DNA of 64,000 bases, from assembly GCA_030160035.1 (NCBI GenBank), contig BSNO01000004.1, positions 372,001 through 436,000 of the forward strand, read 5' to 3'. This stretch comes from Rhizobium albus. Its GTDB lineage: Bacteria; Pseudomonadota; Alphaproteobacteria; Rhizobiales; Rhizobiaceae. The notes under the pieces are model-generated. The model was not told the origin of the DNA. It worked only from the letters and a program-made list of their open reading frames with translations, and made no database searches. Positions 9,969 to 17,993 of this stretch are shown here, one piece after another. Numbering within the stretch: position 1 is the stretch's first letter; each line of letters begins with the position of its first letter. A program made the translations under genes and the position numbers.

Positions 9969-10205
9969 TCAAACTCCGAAGAATGCATTCCAGGTTCCAA
10001 TCCAGTCATCACGGTTCTCCGCCACAACGGCCAGAAGCTCCCTCAACTCCCGCTCATTGTATCCGCGATTGTAGCTGACCGACAAATGACGGAGCCAGAC
10101 TTTCGCGGTGCTGCCTTCCTTCACAATATGGACATGGGGCGGTTCCGGACCATCAGAGGCATAGAAGCGAAACCGGTAGCCATGCCAGATCAGCAGCGTT
10201 GGCAC
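9969..10205 (-). CDS. DUF4160-family protein
   Basis: A 78-residue protein with the family start MPTLLIWHGYRFRFYASD and the PPHVHI motif (His-rich, PPHxH). The GTG start codon follows the pheS stop codon with no spacer, so translation is probably coupled to pheS. DUF2442 follows 19 bp later. Some authors suspect such pairs of being toxin-antitoxin-like, but I know of no decisive evidence. It is an unusual insertion between the two subunit genes of one enzyme. Confidence 0.8.
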   Translation of the reverse strand: MPTLLIWHGYRFRFYASDGPEPPHVHIVKEGSTAKVWLRHLSVSYNRGYNERELRELLAVVAENRDDWIGTWNAFFGV

Positions 10206-11288
10206 CTACCCACTCAAGCCGCCAAACAGCGTCGGCATGTCGAGCGGGCGGAAGCCGTAATGGTTGAGCCAGCGCACATCCGCGTCGAAGAAGGCGCGCA
10301 GGTCCGGCATGCCGTATTTCAACATCGCGATGCGGTCGATGCCCATGCCCCAGGCAAAGCCCTGGTATTCGTCGGGATCGAGCCCGCCGGCCTTCAGCAC
10401 GTTCGGGTGTACCATGCCGCAGCCGAGGATCTCCATCCAGTCAGTGCCCTCCCCGAACTTTACTTCGCTGCCAGATCGGTCGCACTGGATGTCGACTTCC
10501 ATCGACGGCTCGGTGAAAGGGAAGAAGGATGGCCGGAAGCGCATCTTCACCTGCGGCACTTCGAAGAACGCCTTGCAGAATTCCTCCAGCACCCACTTCA
10601 TGTTGGCGATGTTGGCCGTCTTGTCGATGACGAGGCCTTCCACCTGGTGGAACATCGGCGAATGCGTTGCGTCGCTGTCCTGGCGGTAGGTCTTGCCGGG
10701 GATGACGATGCGGATCGGCGGCTTCTGGGTCTCCATGGTGCGGATCTGCACGGGCGAAGTGTGCGTGCGCAGCACCTTCGCCTCCTCGCCTTCGGCGGCC
10801 TTCAGGAAGAACGTGTCGTGCATCTCGCGGGCCGGGTGACCCTCGGGGAAGTTCAGCGCCGTGAAATTGTAGTAGTCCGTCTCGATGTCCGGACCTTCGG
10901 CGATCGAAAAGCCCATGTCGGCGAAGATCGCGGTGATTTCGTCGATCACCTGGGTGATCGGGTGGATGCGGCCGATCTCGGTTGGGGATGGCCGCACCGG
11001 CAGCGTCACGTCGAGCGTTTCGCGCGAAAGCCGCGCCTCGATGGCCACCGCCTTCAGATGCTGCTTGCGCTCCGCAATGGCATCCGTCACGCGTGTCTTC
11101 AGCCCGTTGATCGCTGGGCCCATGGTCTGGCGCTCTTCAGCGCTCATGGCCCCGAGCGTCTTCAGCTTTTCGGAGATCGAGCCCTTCTTGCCGAGCGCCG
11201 CGACGCGCACGGCTTCGATCGCCTGTTCGTCATCTGCTTCGGCGATCCGGGCAAGGATCGTCTCTTCCAACTCAACGATGTCGCTCAT
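10206..11288 (-). CDS. pheS: Phenylalanine-tRNA ligase alpha subunit
   Basis: The 360-residue catalytic subunit. A coiled-coil N-terminus (about residues 1-85) binds tRNA, followed by the class II synthetase core. Motif 2 region [12 protein letters not shown], the [10 protein letters not shown] stretch and motif 3 region [17 protein letters not shown] are all present. The start overlaps the end of the upstream kinase-like gene by 17 bp. The stop abuts the DUF4160 start, suggesting one polycistronic message. Confidence 0.97.
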   Translation of the reverse strand: MSDIVELEETILARIAEADDEQAIEAVRVAALGKKGSISEKLKTLGAMSAEERQTMGPAINGLKTRVTDAIAERKQHLKAVAIEARLSRETLDVTLPVRPSPTEIGRIHPITQVIDEITAIFADMGFSIAEGPDIETDYYNFTALNFPEGHPAREMHDTFFLKAAEGEEAKVLRTHTSPVQIRTMETQKPPIRIVIPGKTYRQDSDATHSPMFHQVEGLVIDKTANIANMKWVLEEFCKAFFEVPQVKMRFRPSFFPFTEPSMEVDIQCDRSGSEVKFGEGTDWMEILGCGMVHPNVLKAGGLDPDEYQGFAWGMGIDRIAMLKYGMPDLRAFFDADVRWLNHYGFRPLDMPTLFGGLSG

Positions 11289-12189
11289 CCTGGGTCCTGC
11301 ATGTTGGCGGCCGCTCGGGCCGGCCTTCTTCGGCGGGTCTTAAATCAGAAAGCGCCCCGGCCTCCAAGGGCTTCGATGACGCCGTCGCGGCTGTCGGTGC
11401 CGAAAACACGGCCATGGCTCGCAGCAACCGATCGAGGTCGCCACCGCGGTGAACCTTCGCCATCGCTTCGCCAACCCGCTGCAGCGGCTTGAAGAAGGCG
11501 ATGAGCCTGTCGAGCGCCGCGCAGGTGGCGGCGGGCGCCCTGGCGCGATAGGCGTCAAGCACGCTTTGCGGCGTTTCGGCATCGCGCGACAGGGCGACGA
11601 CCCCGAACTGATAGAGAAAGGCATCGCGCGCCTGCGCTTCGGCAAGCGGCATCACTGCTTCCGGCTCCTCCTCGAAGTCCATGAAGCCCCAGTTCTGGCC
11701 GTCGTGGAACATATCCCGGGGATGTGGCCGTCCGTGGCAAAGCCCGAGGCGGTGCGCCTTGGCAAGCGCCTCGCCGCCACCTCTCAGCAGGCGGTGACTG
11801 TCGGCAGCAGTGGCCGCCCCGTCCACCAGCGAAAGCAGCGTCGGCGGGCCGTTGCGCAGCACCAGGATCGGCCCCTTGCGGTAGACAAGGCCGGCGGTGA
11901 TGAAGCCTGCACGCTGGAAGGCCTCCATCTTGCGCAACTCGCGATCGACCTGGGCGTGTGGCTTCAGCAATCTGGAAGACCGCAGGAATGGCTTCGGCAT
12001 CAGGGGTGTCGCCCAGCCATGCAGCCGTTTGCCGAGCGGCCGGCTTTCGGCATCGTAGCGCTTGACCCATACAGTGTCGCCATCGACCACGGCACGGCTG
12101 ATGCGCTCGCCGCGCGAGGAAGCAAGCAGCGCCAGAAGGTCGCGCAGACCTTCCGGTGACATCTCATCCTCTGTGCGGGTGTTGCGCAT
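11272..12189 (-). CDS. Kinase-like protein (Kdo kinase/InaA type)
   Basis: A 305-residue protein resembling small lipopolysaccharide/Ser-Thr kinases. The ATP-site lysine may be in VWVKRYDA (about residue 43). The catalytic loop appears as [12 protein letters not shown] and the metal site as FMDFEEEPE, where DFE replaces DFG. A protein substrate is as possible as a sugar. The last ~50 residues are low complexity. It overlaps the pheS start by 17 bp, so the two are probably translationally coupled. The start is uncertain: ATG at 12189, or ATG at 12162 with AGAGGA just upstream. Confidence 0.6.
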   Translation of the reverse strand: MRNTRTEDEMSPEGLRDLLALLASSRGERISRAVVDGDTVWVKRYDAESRPLGKRLHGWATPLMPKPFLRSSRLLKPHAQVDRELRKMEAFQRAGFITAGLVYRKGPILVLRNGPPTLLSLVDGAATAADSHRLLRGGGEALAKAHRLGLCHGRPHPRDMFHDGQNWGFMDFEEEPEAVMPLAEAQARDAFLYQFGVVALSRDAETPQSVLDAYRARAPAATCAALDRLIAFFKPLQRVGEAMAKVHRGGDLDRLLRAMAVFSAPTAATASSKPLEAGALSDLRPAEEGRPERPPTCRTQDERHR

Positions 12190-12211
12190 CGTCCTGCATG
12201 CTCCAGAAACG

Positions 12212-12243
12212 AAAAAACCCGCGCCGGTCAGCCAGCGCGGGTT
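12212..12243 (-). terminator. Intrinsic terminator of rpmI-rplT
   Basis: On the minus strand AACCCGCGC and GCGCGGGTT form a 9-bp stem, followed by a run of six T. It lies 33 bp past the rplT stop and just before the kinase-like gene, so it separates the ribosomal-protein operon from pheST or acts as a partial attenuator between them. Confidence 0.88.
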
Positions 12244-12276
12244 CCTTCAGGCGAATGGTATCGTGAAGGCGCTGGC

Positions 12277-12678
12277 TTAGCGGACAGCGCTTTCAAATGC
12301 GTTCGGCGTCGTGTCTTTCAGATACTCGAGCGCTTTCTTGGCTGCTGCAACCAGCGCGCCGAATGCTTCCGGCTCGTGGATGGCCATGTCGGACAGCACC
12401 TTGCGGTCGACTTCGATGCCGGACTTGGTCAGGCCATCGATGAAGCGGCCGTAGGTCAGGCCGTGCTCGCGAACGGCTGCGTTGATGCGCTGGACCCAGA
12501 GAGCGCGGAAATTGCGCTTCCGGTTCTTGCGATCGCGATATGCGTACTGCATCGAACGATCGACGGCAGCCTTTGCTGCGCGGATCGTGTTCTTGCGGCG
12601 GCCGTAAAAGCCTTTTGCCTTCTTCAGGACTTTCTTGTGCTTGGCGTGCGAAGTGACGCCTCTTTTCACGCGTGCCAT
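12277..12678 (-). CDS. rplT: 50S ribosomal protein L20
   Basis: A 133-residue L20. It starts [20 protein letters not shown] and has [18 protein letters not shown], typical of the long basic N-terminal helix that threads into 23S rRNA. It binds early in 50S assembly. The gene is 37 bp after rpmI on the same strand. The C-terminus (from about residue 120) is slightly longer than in E. coli, as is common in rhizobia. Confidence 0.98.
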   Translation of the reverse strand: MARVKRGVTSHAKHKKVLKKAKGFYGRRKNTIRAAKAAVDRSMQYAYRDRKNRKRNFRALWVQRINAAVREHGLTYGRFIDGLTKSGIEVDRKVLSDMAIHEPEAFGALVAAAKKALEYLKDTTPNAFESAVR

Positions 12679-12715
12679 GGTGTGATCTCCTTAAATCTCG
12701 GTCGGGGCGAAGGTC

Positions 12716-12916
12716 TCAGAGACCGTTCGGCAGGAACTTCTTGACGATCTTGGCGTCGGCGTCCGAAAGGACCATCGTGCCGCGTGCGTCGCGAATGAAC
12801 TTGTTCGACCGCTTGATCATGCCATGGCGCTTGCCGGCAGCAGCTGCGAGAACCTTGCCGGAACCCGTGATCTTGAACCGCTTTTTGGCGGATGCCTTCG
12901 TCTTCATCTTGGGCAT
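12716..12916 (-). CDS. rpmI: 50S ribosomal protein L35
   Basis: A 66-residue L35 with the family start [15 protein letters not shown]. The ATG at 12916 is preceded by an AGGAG-type site. A longer open frame extends upstream to 13204, but its extra residues are not L35-like. With rplT it forms a two-gene operon. infC, often first in this operon, is 2.3 kb away with its own terminator. Confidence 0.97.
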   Translation of the reverse strand: MPKMKTKASAKKRFKITGSGKVLAAAAGKRHGMIKRSNKFIRDARGTMVLSDADAKIVKKFLPNGL

Positions 12917-13325
12917 TTTGCTCTCCTTTGTGAGGCTTTCGACCGGCATTGCCGTTCGAGCCCCGTGATGCAGCGTTTCCCGCACTCTGGTTCGCCGAAG
13001 CAAACGAGGGTCATGTTCGCCATCGTGAAATGGCTGCCCAAGACCCCTGCGGAACGCTTGGTTGGTGATCTGTGCGAACCGGAGACGACCCGGCCTCACA
13101 CTAGCATTCGGAACAGACACGGCATGCCCTGCCGGACTGTTCGGACGCGGCCATATACCGGGAGTGGGGCCGTTACGCAAGAGGTTGCAGCGCGATTGGC
13201 ACACGCAGCGTTCGTCATTTTGCGGTGGTGAACCGGTGGTATTTCATCGTGCACGACCTATCTGAGGCAGGCAATCGCGGCATCCTCCCACTTGGCCGCT
13301 GAACAAGAATGAAGGACCAGACCCT
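12917..13325. other. Divergent intergenic region, rpmI and OYE-family gene
   Basis: About 400 bp without a convincing gene. It must hold the promoters of rpmI (minus) and of the reductase gene (plus), but I cannot pick out clear hexamers. An AAGGA site lies eight bases before the ATG at 13326. No riboswitch is recognisable. Confidence 0.4.
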
Positions 13326-14420
13326 ATGGCAGACACGCTGTTCACACCGATCCAGCTCGGCGCCCTGAACGTCCCGAACCGCATCTTCATGGCTCCCCTG
13401 ACCCGCAACCGCGCGAAGTCCGATGGCACGCCGAACGCCATGGCCGAGACCTATTACGGCCAGCGCGCTTCTGCCGGCCTCCTCATTTCCGAAGCGACCC
13501 AGATTTCGCCTTACGGCAAGGGCTACATCGATACACCCGGCATTTACACCGACGAGCATGTGGCCGCGTGGCGCGGCATCACCGACGCGGTTCACGCCAA
13601 TGGCGGCCGCATCTTCTGCCAGCTCTGGCATGTGGGCCGCATCAGCCATTCCTCGCTCCTGCCGAACAATGATGCGCCGGTGTCCTCCACAGATGTCGCT
13701 GCCAATGCCAAGACCTTCACGGCGAACGGTTTCGAGGCGACGTCCAAGCCGCGCGCCCTGGCCCTCAGCGAAATCCCTCAGCTGATCGAGGATTATGCCC
13801 ACGCCGCAAAGCTTGCGATCCAGGCCGGCTTCGACGGCGTGGAAGTGCATTCCGCCAATGGCTATCTGCTCGACCAGTTCCTGCAGGACGGCGTCAACAA
13901 GCGCGACGACGTCTATGGTGGTTCGATCGAGAACCGCACGCGGCTCACGCTCGAAGTGGTCGACCGGGTCGTGAAGGAAATCGGTGCCGATCGCACCGGC
14001 ATCCGTCTGTCGCCCCGTGGCGATTCCAACGACATTTCCGACAGCGATCCGGAAGCCTTGTTCTCGGCGCTTTACAAGGCGCTGGATCAGCGCAAGCTCG
14101 CCTATCTGCACATTGTAGAGCGCTTCGGCCACGGCAGTGAAGGCGGCGAAGAGCTGATCAAGAAGCTGCGCCCGAACTGGACCGGCTTCTACATCGCCAA
14201 TGGCGCCTATGATGCGGAAAGCTCCGCCAAGGTCGTCGCTGAAGGCTATGCCCATGCGGTCGCGATCGGCAAGCCATTCATCGCCAACCCGGACCTGCCG
14301 GAACGCTTCCGCACCGGCGCGCCCCTCAACGCGCAGGACACCGACACGTTCTACGGCGGTGGCGCCAAGGGCTACATCGATTATCCCTTCGCAACGCTCG
14401 AACGTGAAAAGGCTGCCTGA
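13326..14420 (+). CDS. Old Yellow Enzyme family alkene reductase
   Basis: A 364-residue FMN enzyme of the OYE/NemA family, which reduces activated C=C bonds and nitro compounds with NAD(P)H. It starts LFTPIQLGALNVPNRIFMAPLTR. It also has QLWHVGRISH, HSANGYLLDQFLQDGVN, the YGGSIENRTR signature and GKPFIANPDLPERF near the C-terminus. Length is normal and no signal peptide is seen. It stands alone, ahead of its own terminator, and no regulator is adjacent. The symbol nemA would fit but substrate preference is unknown. Confidence 0.93.
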   Translation: MADTLFTPIQLGALNVPNRIFMAPLTRNRAKSDGTPNAMAETYYGQRASAGLLISEATQISPYGKGYIDTPGIYTDEHVAAWRGITDAVHANGGRIFCQLWHVGRISHSSLLPNNDAPVSSTDVAANAKTFTANGFEATSKPRALALSEIPQLIEDYAHAAKLAIQAGFDGVEVHSANGYLLDQFLQDGVNKRDDVYGGSIENRTRLTLEVVDRVVKEIGADRTGIRLSPRGDSNDISDSDPEALFSALYKALDQRKLAYLHIVERFGHGSEGGEELIKKLRPNWTGFYIANGAYDAESSAKVVAEGYAHAVAIGKPFIANPDLPERFRTGAPLNAQDTDTFYGGGAKGYIDYPFATLEREKAA

Positions 14421-14450
14421 CCACGCGGCACTGCCTATCGGTGACTGATA

Positions 14451-14480
14451 AAAGGGCGTCGCGAAAGCGGCGCCCTTTTT
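14451..14480 (+). terminator. Intrinsic terminator of the OYE-family gene
   Basis: GGGCGTCGC and GCGGCGCCC form a 9-bp stem (one G-T pair) around a GAAA loop, followed by five T. It starts 30 bp after the stop codon. Confidence 0.9.
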
Positions 14481-14490
14481 CTCGTCCGGG

Positions 14491-15117
14491 CTAGTAAAGC
14501 CGCAGCAGCACGGGCAGCACGCCGCTCGACTGCAGCCATTCGACGATCTCGAGCGCCGGCATCGCCACGAAGAAGACCATGCCGTCGATGAACGTCCGGT
14601 AGAGCCGGGCCGGCTGCACCACGAGGCTCTCTTCGTTGACGACTTTAAGTGTGCGCGGCACGAAGCGCGGCACGCGATTGAGATAGGCGCGATATGGCTC
14701 GCCGAAGGCAGGCAGCAGAAACCGCTCCTCGCGCAGGATCACGACGTGGAAGGCAAGGGCGCATCCGATCAGGAAAACAAACGCCACGATCAGGCTTCCC
14801 GTCTGCGCCCCGACGCCGAACGCTGCGATCGACGAAAACAGATAGAGCGGATTGCGGCTGATCGAGTAGGGGCCCGCCGTCACGATCGCATAGGCCTTGC
14901 TGCCGCCGATATAGAGCGTGCACCACATGCGGCCGAGAATGCCGGCTGCGATCGTGCCGATCCCGATTGCCTCTATGAACTCATGCCCTTCTTCGCCCCA
15001 TGCGGAGCGCACGAAGAGCAGCGCGATCACCAATGCGGCGATGATGAGCGCCAGCACAAGCCGGCGCATACGCTGGAAGTTCTGAAGTTTACCCCGTTCC
15101 TGCGTGGTCTGGTCCAT
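14491..15117 (-). CDS. Isoprenylcysteine carboxyl methyltransferase-like membrane protein
   Basis: A 208-residue integral membrane protein. Hydrophobic helices lie at about 20-40, 48-68, 88-125 (paired) and near 175-195. The SAM-binding core of the ICMT/PEMT superfamily is visible as VTAGPYSISRNPLYL, followed by EERFLLPAFGEPYRAYLNRVPRF. Bacterial members have diverse or unknown substrates, since no prenylated CaaX proteins are expected. The gene is isolated between two terminators and convergent with the OYE-family gene. Confidence 0.85.
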   Translation of the reverse strand: MDQTTQERGKLQNFQRMRRLVLALIIAALVIALLFVRSAWGEEGHEFIEAIGIGTIAAGILGRMWCTLYIGGSKAYAIVTAGPYSISRNPLYLFSSIAAFGVGAQTGSLIVAFVFLIGCALAFHVVILREERFLLPAFGEPYRAYLNRVPRFVPRTLKVVNEESLVVQPARLYRTFIDGMVFFVAMPALEIVEWLQSSGVLPVLLRLY

Positions 15118-15172
15118 GAATTGTCCGTCAACAAGCCAAAGCGGATGTCTTAATCAGCCGGCTCCCGAAATG

Positions 15173-15204
15173 AAAAAACTCCCCGGGCCATCTGGCACGG
15201 GGAG
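15173..15204 (-). terminator. Intrinsic terminator of infC
   Basis: On the minus strand CTCCCCG and CGGGGAG pair, followed by six T (complement of 15173-15178). It is 25 bp past the infC stop, so infC is transcribed apart from rpmI-rplT. Confidence 0.88.
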
Positions 15205-15228
15205 CTTGAACGGAGCAACGGGCTATAT

Positions 15229-15765
15229 TTAGCGCGGTGCGAGAACCATCATCATCTGTCGGCCTTCGAGCTTGGGCTCGGCCTCGACCTTGGCGATTTC
15301 GGCGGTCTGTTCCTTGACCTTCTGAAGAAGCCGCATGCCGAGTTCCTGGTGCGCCATTTCACGACCACGGAAACGCAGCGTCACCTTCACCTTGTCACCT
15401 TCTTCGAAGAAGCGGTTCATGGCGCGCATCTTCACGTCATAATCATGCGTGTCGATGTTCGGGCGCATCTTGATTTCTTTGACCTCGACGGTCTTCTGCT
15501 TCTTGCGCGCCTCGGCGGCTTTTTTCTGCTTTTCGTATTTGAGCTTGCCGAGGTCCTGCACCTTGCAGACGGGAGGCTCGGCATTGGGTGAGATTTCGAC
15601 GAGGTCGAGGCCGGCTTCCGCCGCGATCTCCAGCGCCTCGTTGATGGGCACTATTCCGCGGTTATTGCCTTCGGCATCGATCAACTGAACTTGGCTTGCC
15701 CGGATTTCCTCATTGGCCCGCGGTCCATCCTTGGTTGGCGGCGGCGCTCTGAACGGTCTGCGAAT
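15229..15765 (-). CDS. infC: Translation initiation factor IF-3 (AUU start)
   Basis: IF-3 keeps 30S subunits free and checks the start codon. The N-domain (about residues 1-80, [24 protein letters not shown]) and C-domain (about 90-178, [15 protein letters not shown]) are complete. I place the start at ATT (complement of 15763-15765). The protein then begins with the family's [10 protein letters not shown]-like end, GAGGAG lies nine bases upstream, and the length of 178 residues is normal. An open frame continues upstream to 15891, but it lacks IF-3 similarity. AUU starts in infC underlie autoregulation in E. coli. Confidence 0.95.
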   Translation of the reverse strand: MRRPFRAPPPTKDGPRANEEIRASQVQLIDAEGNNRGIVPINEALEIAAEAGLDLVEISPNAEPPVCKVQDLGKLKYEKQKKAAEARKKQKTVEVKEIKMRPNIDTHDYDVKMRAMNRFFEEGDKVKVTLRFRGREMAHQELGMRLLQKVKEQTAEIAKVEAEPKLEGRQMMMVLAPR

Positions 15766-15950
15766 GGTCGTGTTCTCCTCGAACTGTTGAACCTGTGGCT
15801 GAATGTACTGCGAAGACGAAATCGCCGGAATTGCCCGCAATGTCGTTATCGCTTGCTTTGAGTCAATAGCACGCCCAGTCAGAAATAGCATCCACGCGCG
15901 GTGATTCTGCCGTCAATTGCCCCGAAAATGCCACCAGCAAGGAAATCGAC

Positions 15951-16754
15951 ATGCAGGAGCATACATCCAAGGGACTGGAACTCGTCGTCGGAGAGGGTGA
16001 TGAGGCACGCACCATCGCGGTCGCCTTTCGGCCGGGGCTCGGCGGCCACAATCGTCCCGGCCTCGTCTGGCTCGGCGGCTACCGGTCCGACATGAGCGGC
16101 ACCAAGGCGCTCGAACTCGACGCCTATGCGGCGCGCGAGGGGCTGGAATGCCTGCGCTTCGACTATTCCGGACATGGTGCATCCGGGGGTGCGTTCGAAG
16201 ACGGCACGATTTCACGCTGGCTGGAGGAGGCGCTCGCCGTCTTCGACAGGCACACGACCGGACCTCAGATACTGGTCGGCTCGTCCATGGGCGGCTGGAT
16301 TGCACTTCTTATGGCAAAGGCCCTGAAGCAGCGCGGTGATGCCGGCCGTCTGGCAGGCATGCTGCTTCTCGCACCGGCGCCGGATTTCACCGCCGAACTC
16401 ATCGAGCCAGGCCTCACCGATGCCCAACGCGCTGATCTTTCCGAAAAAGGTCGTTTCGAGGAACCGACACCCTACGGGCCCGACCCGAATATCTACACCC
16501 GTGCGCTGATCGAGGATGGCCGTGCAAACAGCGTTCTGAATGGTGTCATCGACACCGGATGTCCTGTCACGATCATTCAGGGAATGCAGGATCCGGACGT
16601 GCCCTATACTCACGCTTTGCGGCTGATGGAGCACCTCCCGGCTGACGATGTCGTCCTCACATTGGTACGCGATGGTGATCATCGCCTGTCGCGCCCGGCC
16701 GATATCGGCCGCATGCTGAAGGCGCTCAACGATCTCATCGCCGGCGGCCATTGA
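15951..16754 (+). CDS. Alpha/beta hydrolase
   Basis: A 267-residue alpha/beta-hydrolase. The nucleophile elbow is GSSMGG (about residue 111). An oxyanion-side segment ARPGLGGHNRPGLVWLGGY-like strand comes early, the acid is probably Asp in GMQDPDVPY, and the histidine is in RDGDHRLSRP. No signal peptide is seen. Esterases of this form are often annotated as acyl-transfer or palmitoyl-thioesterase-like enzymes; the substrate here is unknown. It is divergent from infC with a 185-bp gap. Confidence 0.88.
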   Translation: MQEHTSKGLELVVGEGDEARTIAVAFRPGLGGHNRPGLVWLGGYRSDMSGTKALELDAYAAREGLECLRFDYSGHGASGGAFEDGTISRWLEEALAVFDRHTTGPQILVGSSMGGWIALLMAKALKQRGDAGRLAGMLLLAPAPDFTAELIEPGLTDAQRADLSEKGRFEEPTPYGPDPNIYTRALIEDGRANSVLNGVIDTGCPVTIIQGMQDPDVPYTHALRLMEHLPADDVVLTLVRDGDHRLSRPADIGRMLKALNDLIAGGH

Positions 16755-16917
16755 GAGGCGATCACGAAACCGCGTGCTGACGAACTGTAGCGCTGAAGAC
16801 ACAACCAGGCTTGGCCGGTAACCATAACTGCAATCGCGGGGGTTGGCCCGATTGACTTTGCATCATCACCAATTTTAACTGTTTGTTAACGATGATGCTG
16901 AGGCGGGGCGACCAACG

Positions 16918-17532
16918 GTGCTGACGATTGCGAGAATTGGAGCAGCCATTGCCATGGCGGGCTTCGTTTCCCTGGCCATGCCGTCGGCAAACGCCGAGGC
17001 CGAGCCGTCCCGGTCGATGATCACCGGCCCTTTGACGTCACAGCCTATCGGTCATTACGATTTCTGTCGCCGGCATTATTCGGAATGCGCCGTTCGCACC
17101 ACGGCAAGCCGCGCACCGGACATCACTGACTACGGCTGGGAAGTCGTGCAGGAGGTGAACCTTGCGGTAAACAGCACGATCGTGCCGCGCACCGACATGG
17201 AAATGCACGGCATCGAAGAGCACTGGTCCTATCCCGATCTCGAAGGCGATTGCGAAGACTACGTGCTTCTGAAGCGCCTGATGCTGATGGAGCGCGGCTT
17301 CTCCGCTTCGGACCTTCTCATCACCGTCGTTCGCAAGGCCGATGGCGAGGGTCACGCCGTTCTCACGCTGCGGACGTCAAACGGCGACTACGTTCTGGAC
17401 AACTTGTCCGACGAGGTGCAGCTCTGGAGCGAAACATCTTACGTCTTCCTCAAGCGCCAGGCATCCTTCCACACCGGTCGTTGGGTTTCGATTGAGAACT
17501 CCACAGACGTTCTGGTCGGTGCGCTTCAGTAG
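16918..17532 (+). CDS. Bacterial transglutaminase-like cysteine proteinase (BTLCP), exported
   Basis: A 204-residue protein with a GTG start and a signal peptide (cleavage near ANA, about residue 26). The transglutaminase-fold triad is visible as Cys112 in GDCEDYVLLK, His146 in GHAVLT and Asp161 in YVLDNL. This family (COG3672) is periplasmic. Members linked to c-di-GMP signalling (LapG) cleave adhesins, but no LapD or large adhesin gene is nearby. The upstream 160 bp is AT-rich and probably holds the promoter. Confidence 0.88.
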   Translation: MLTIARIGAAIAMAGFVSLAMPSANAEAEPSRSMITGPLTSQPIGHYDFCRRHYSECAVRTTASRAPDITDYGWEVVQEVNLAVNSTIVPRTDMEMHGIEEHWSYPDLEGDCEDYVLLKRLMLMERGFSASDLLITVVRKADGEGHAVLTLRTSNGDYVLDNLSDEVQLWSETSYVFLKRQASFHTGRWVSIENSTDVLVGALQ

Positions 17533-17771
17533 TCGAAGCGTCGCGGGCTTGCCGGGGGCTGAGCTCGTGCCCCCGCCAGCACCTCAGCGGATGGCCCCAA
17601 CACTATCTGCTTGATTTCGAAAGCGTTTACGAAACGTTGACGCCTGGGCGACTAGAATGTACGCCGTGTTTCCACCAGCGACAATTTGTCTTCGAAGCTG
17701 TTGTGGATCGGTGGAACCAAACCAATCGGCTGGTGTTTGTCGAGTATTAATCCCAAGGCGGCACGACCAAA

Positions 17772-17981
17772 ATGAGTAATGTTCGTGGGCTGCGTCTCGA
17801 AGACGTGGTTCTTCACCAGATCCAGACGAGCCCAAACCGGCGCCTTCTCGCCGGCATGGACCCGTTCCGCGTCCCGGAGGGAACTCCTGACGCAATGGTG
17901 GACCTGCTCCGCAAGATGGATGCTGCCGAAATGGCGAATGTCCAGCGGGGCTCGAACCGCGATCGTCATTCTGGCTACTGA
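17772..17981 (+). CDS. Possible small protein, NepR-like C-terminus
   Basis: A 69-residue frame in a 461-bp space between two convergent genes. The centre reads NRRLLAGM, then EGTPDAMVDLLRKMDAAE. This resembles the anti-sigma factor NepR pattern (a helix, then E-x-x-PD followed by DLL and D-AE). The ribosome-binding site is weak. NepR genes normally neighbour phyR and ecfG, neither of which is visible. An antisense frame at 17652-17969 is also open. This could be a real small regulator or chance. Nothing else is apparent in the gap. Confidence 0.3.
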   Translation: MSNVRGLRLEDVVLHQIQTSPNRRLLAGMDPFRVPEGTPDAMVDLLRKMDAAEMANVQRGSNRDRHSGY

Positions 17982-17993
17982 ACAGCCGAAACT

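Noticed and set aside
9705-11492. A 595-codon plus-strand frame antisense to pheS and nearby genes
   Set aside because: It is antisense to the well-supported pheS and DUF genes, and is His/Arg-rich as expected of a shadow.
12190-12276. A pheST leader-peptide attenuator
   Set aside because: The hairpin is a good terminator for rplT, but I see no Phe-rich leader peptide and no alternative antiterminator.
17652-17969. A 105-codon minus-strand frame in the gap after the BTLCP gene
   Set aside because: No ribosome-binding site and no recognisable pattern; it overlaps the slightly better candidate on the plus strand.
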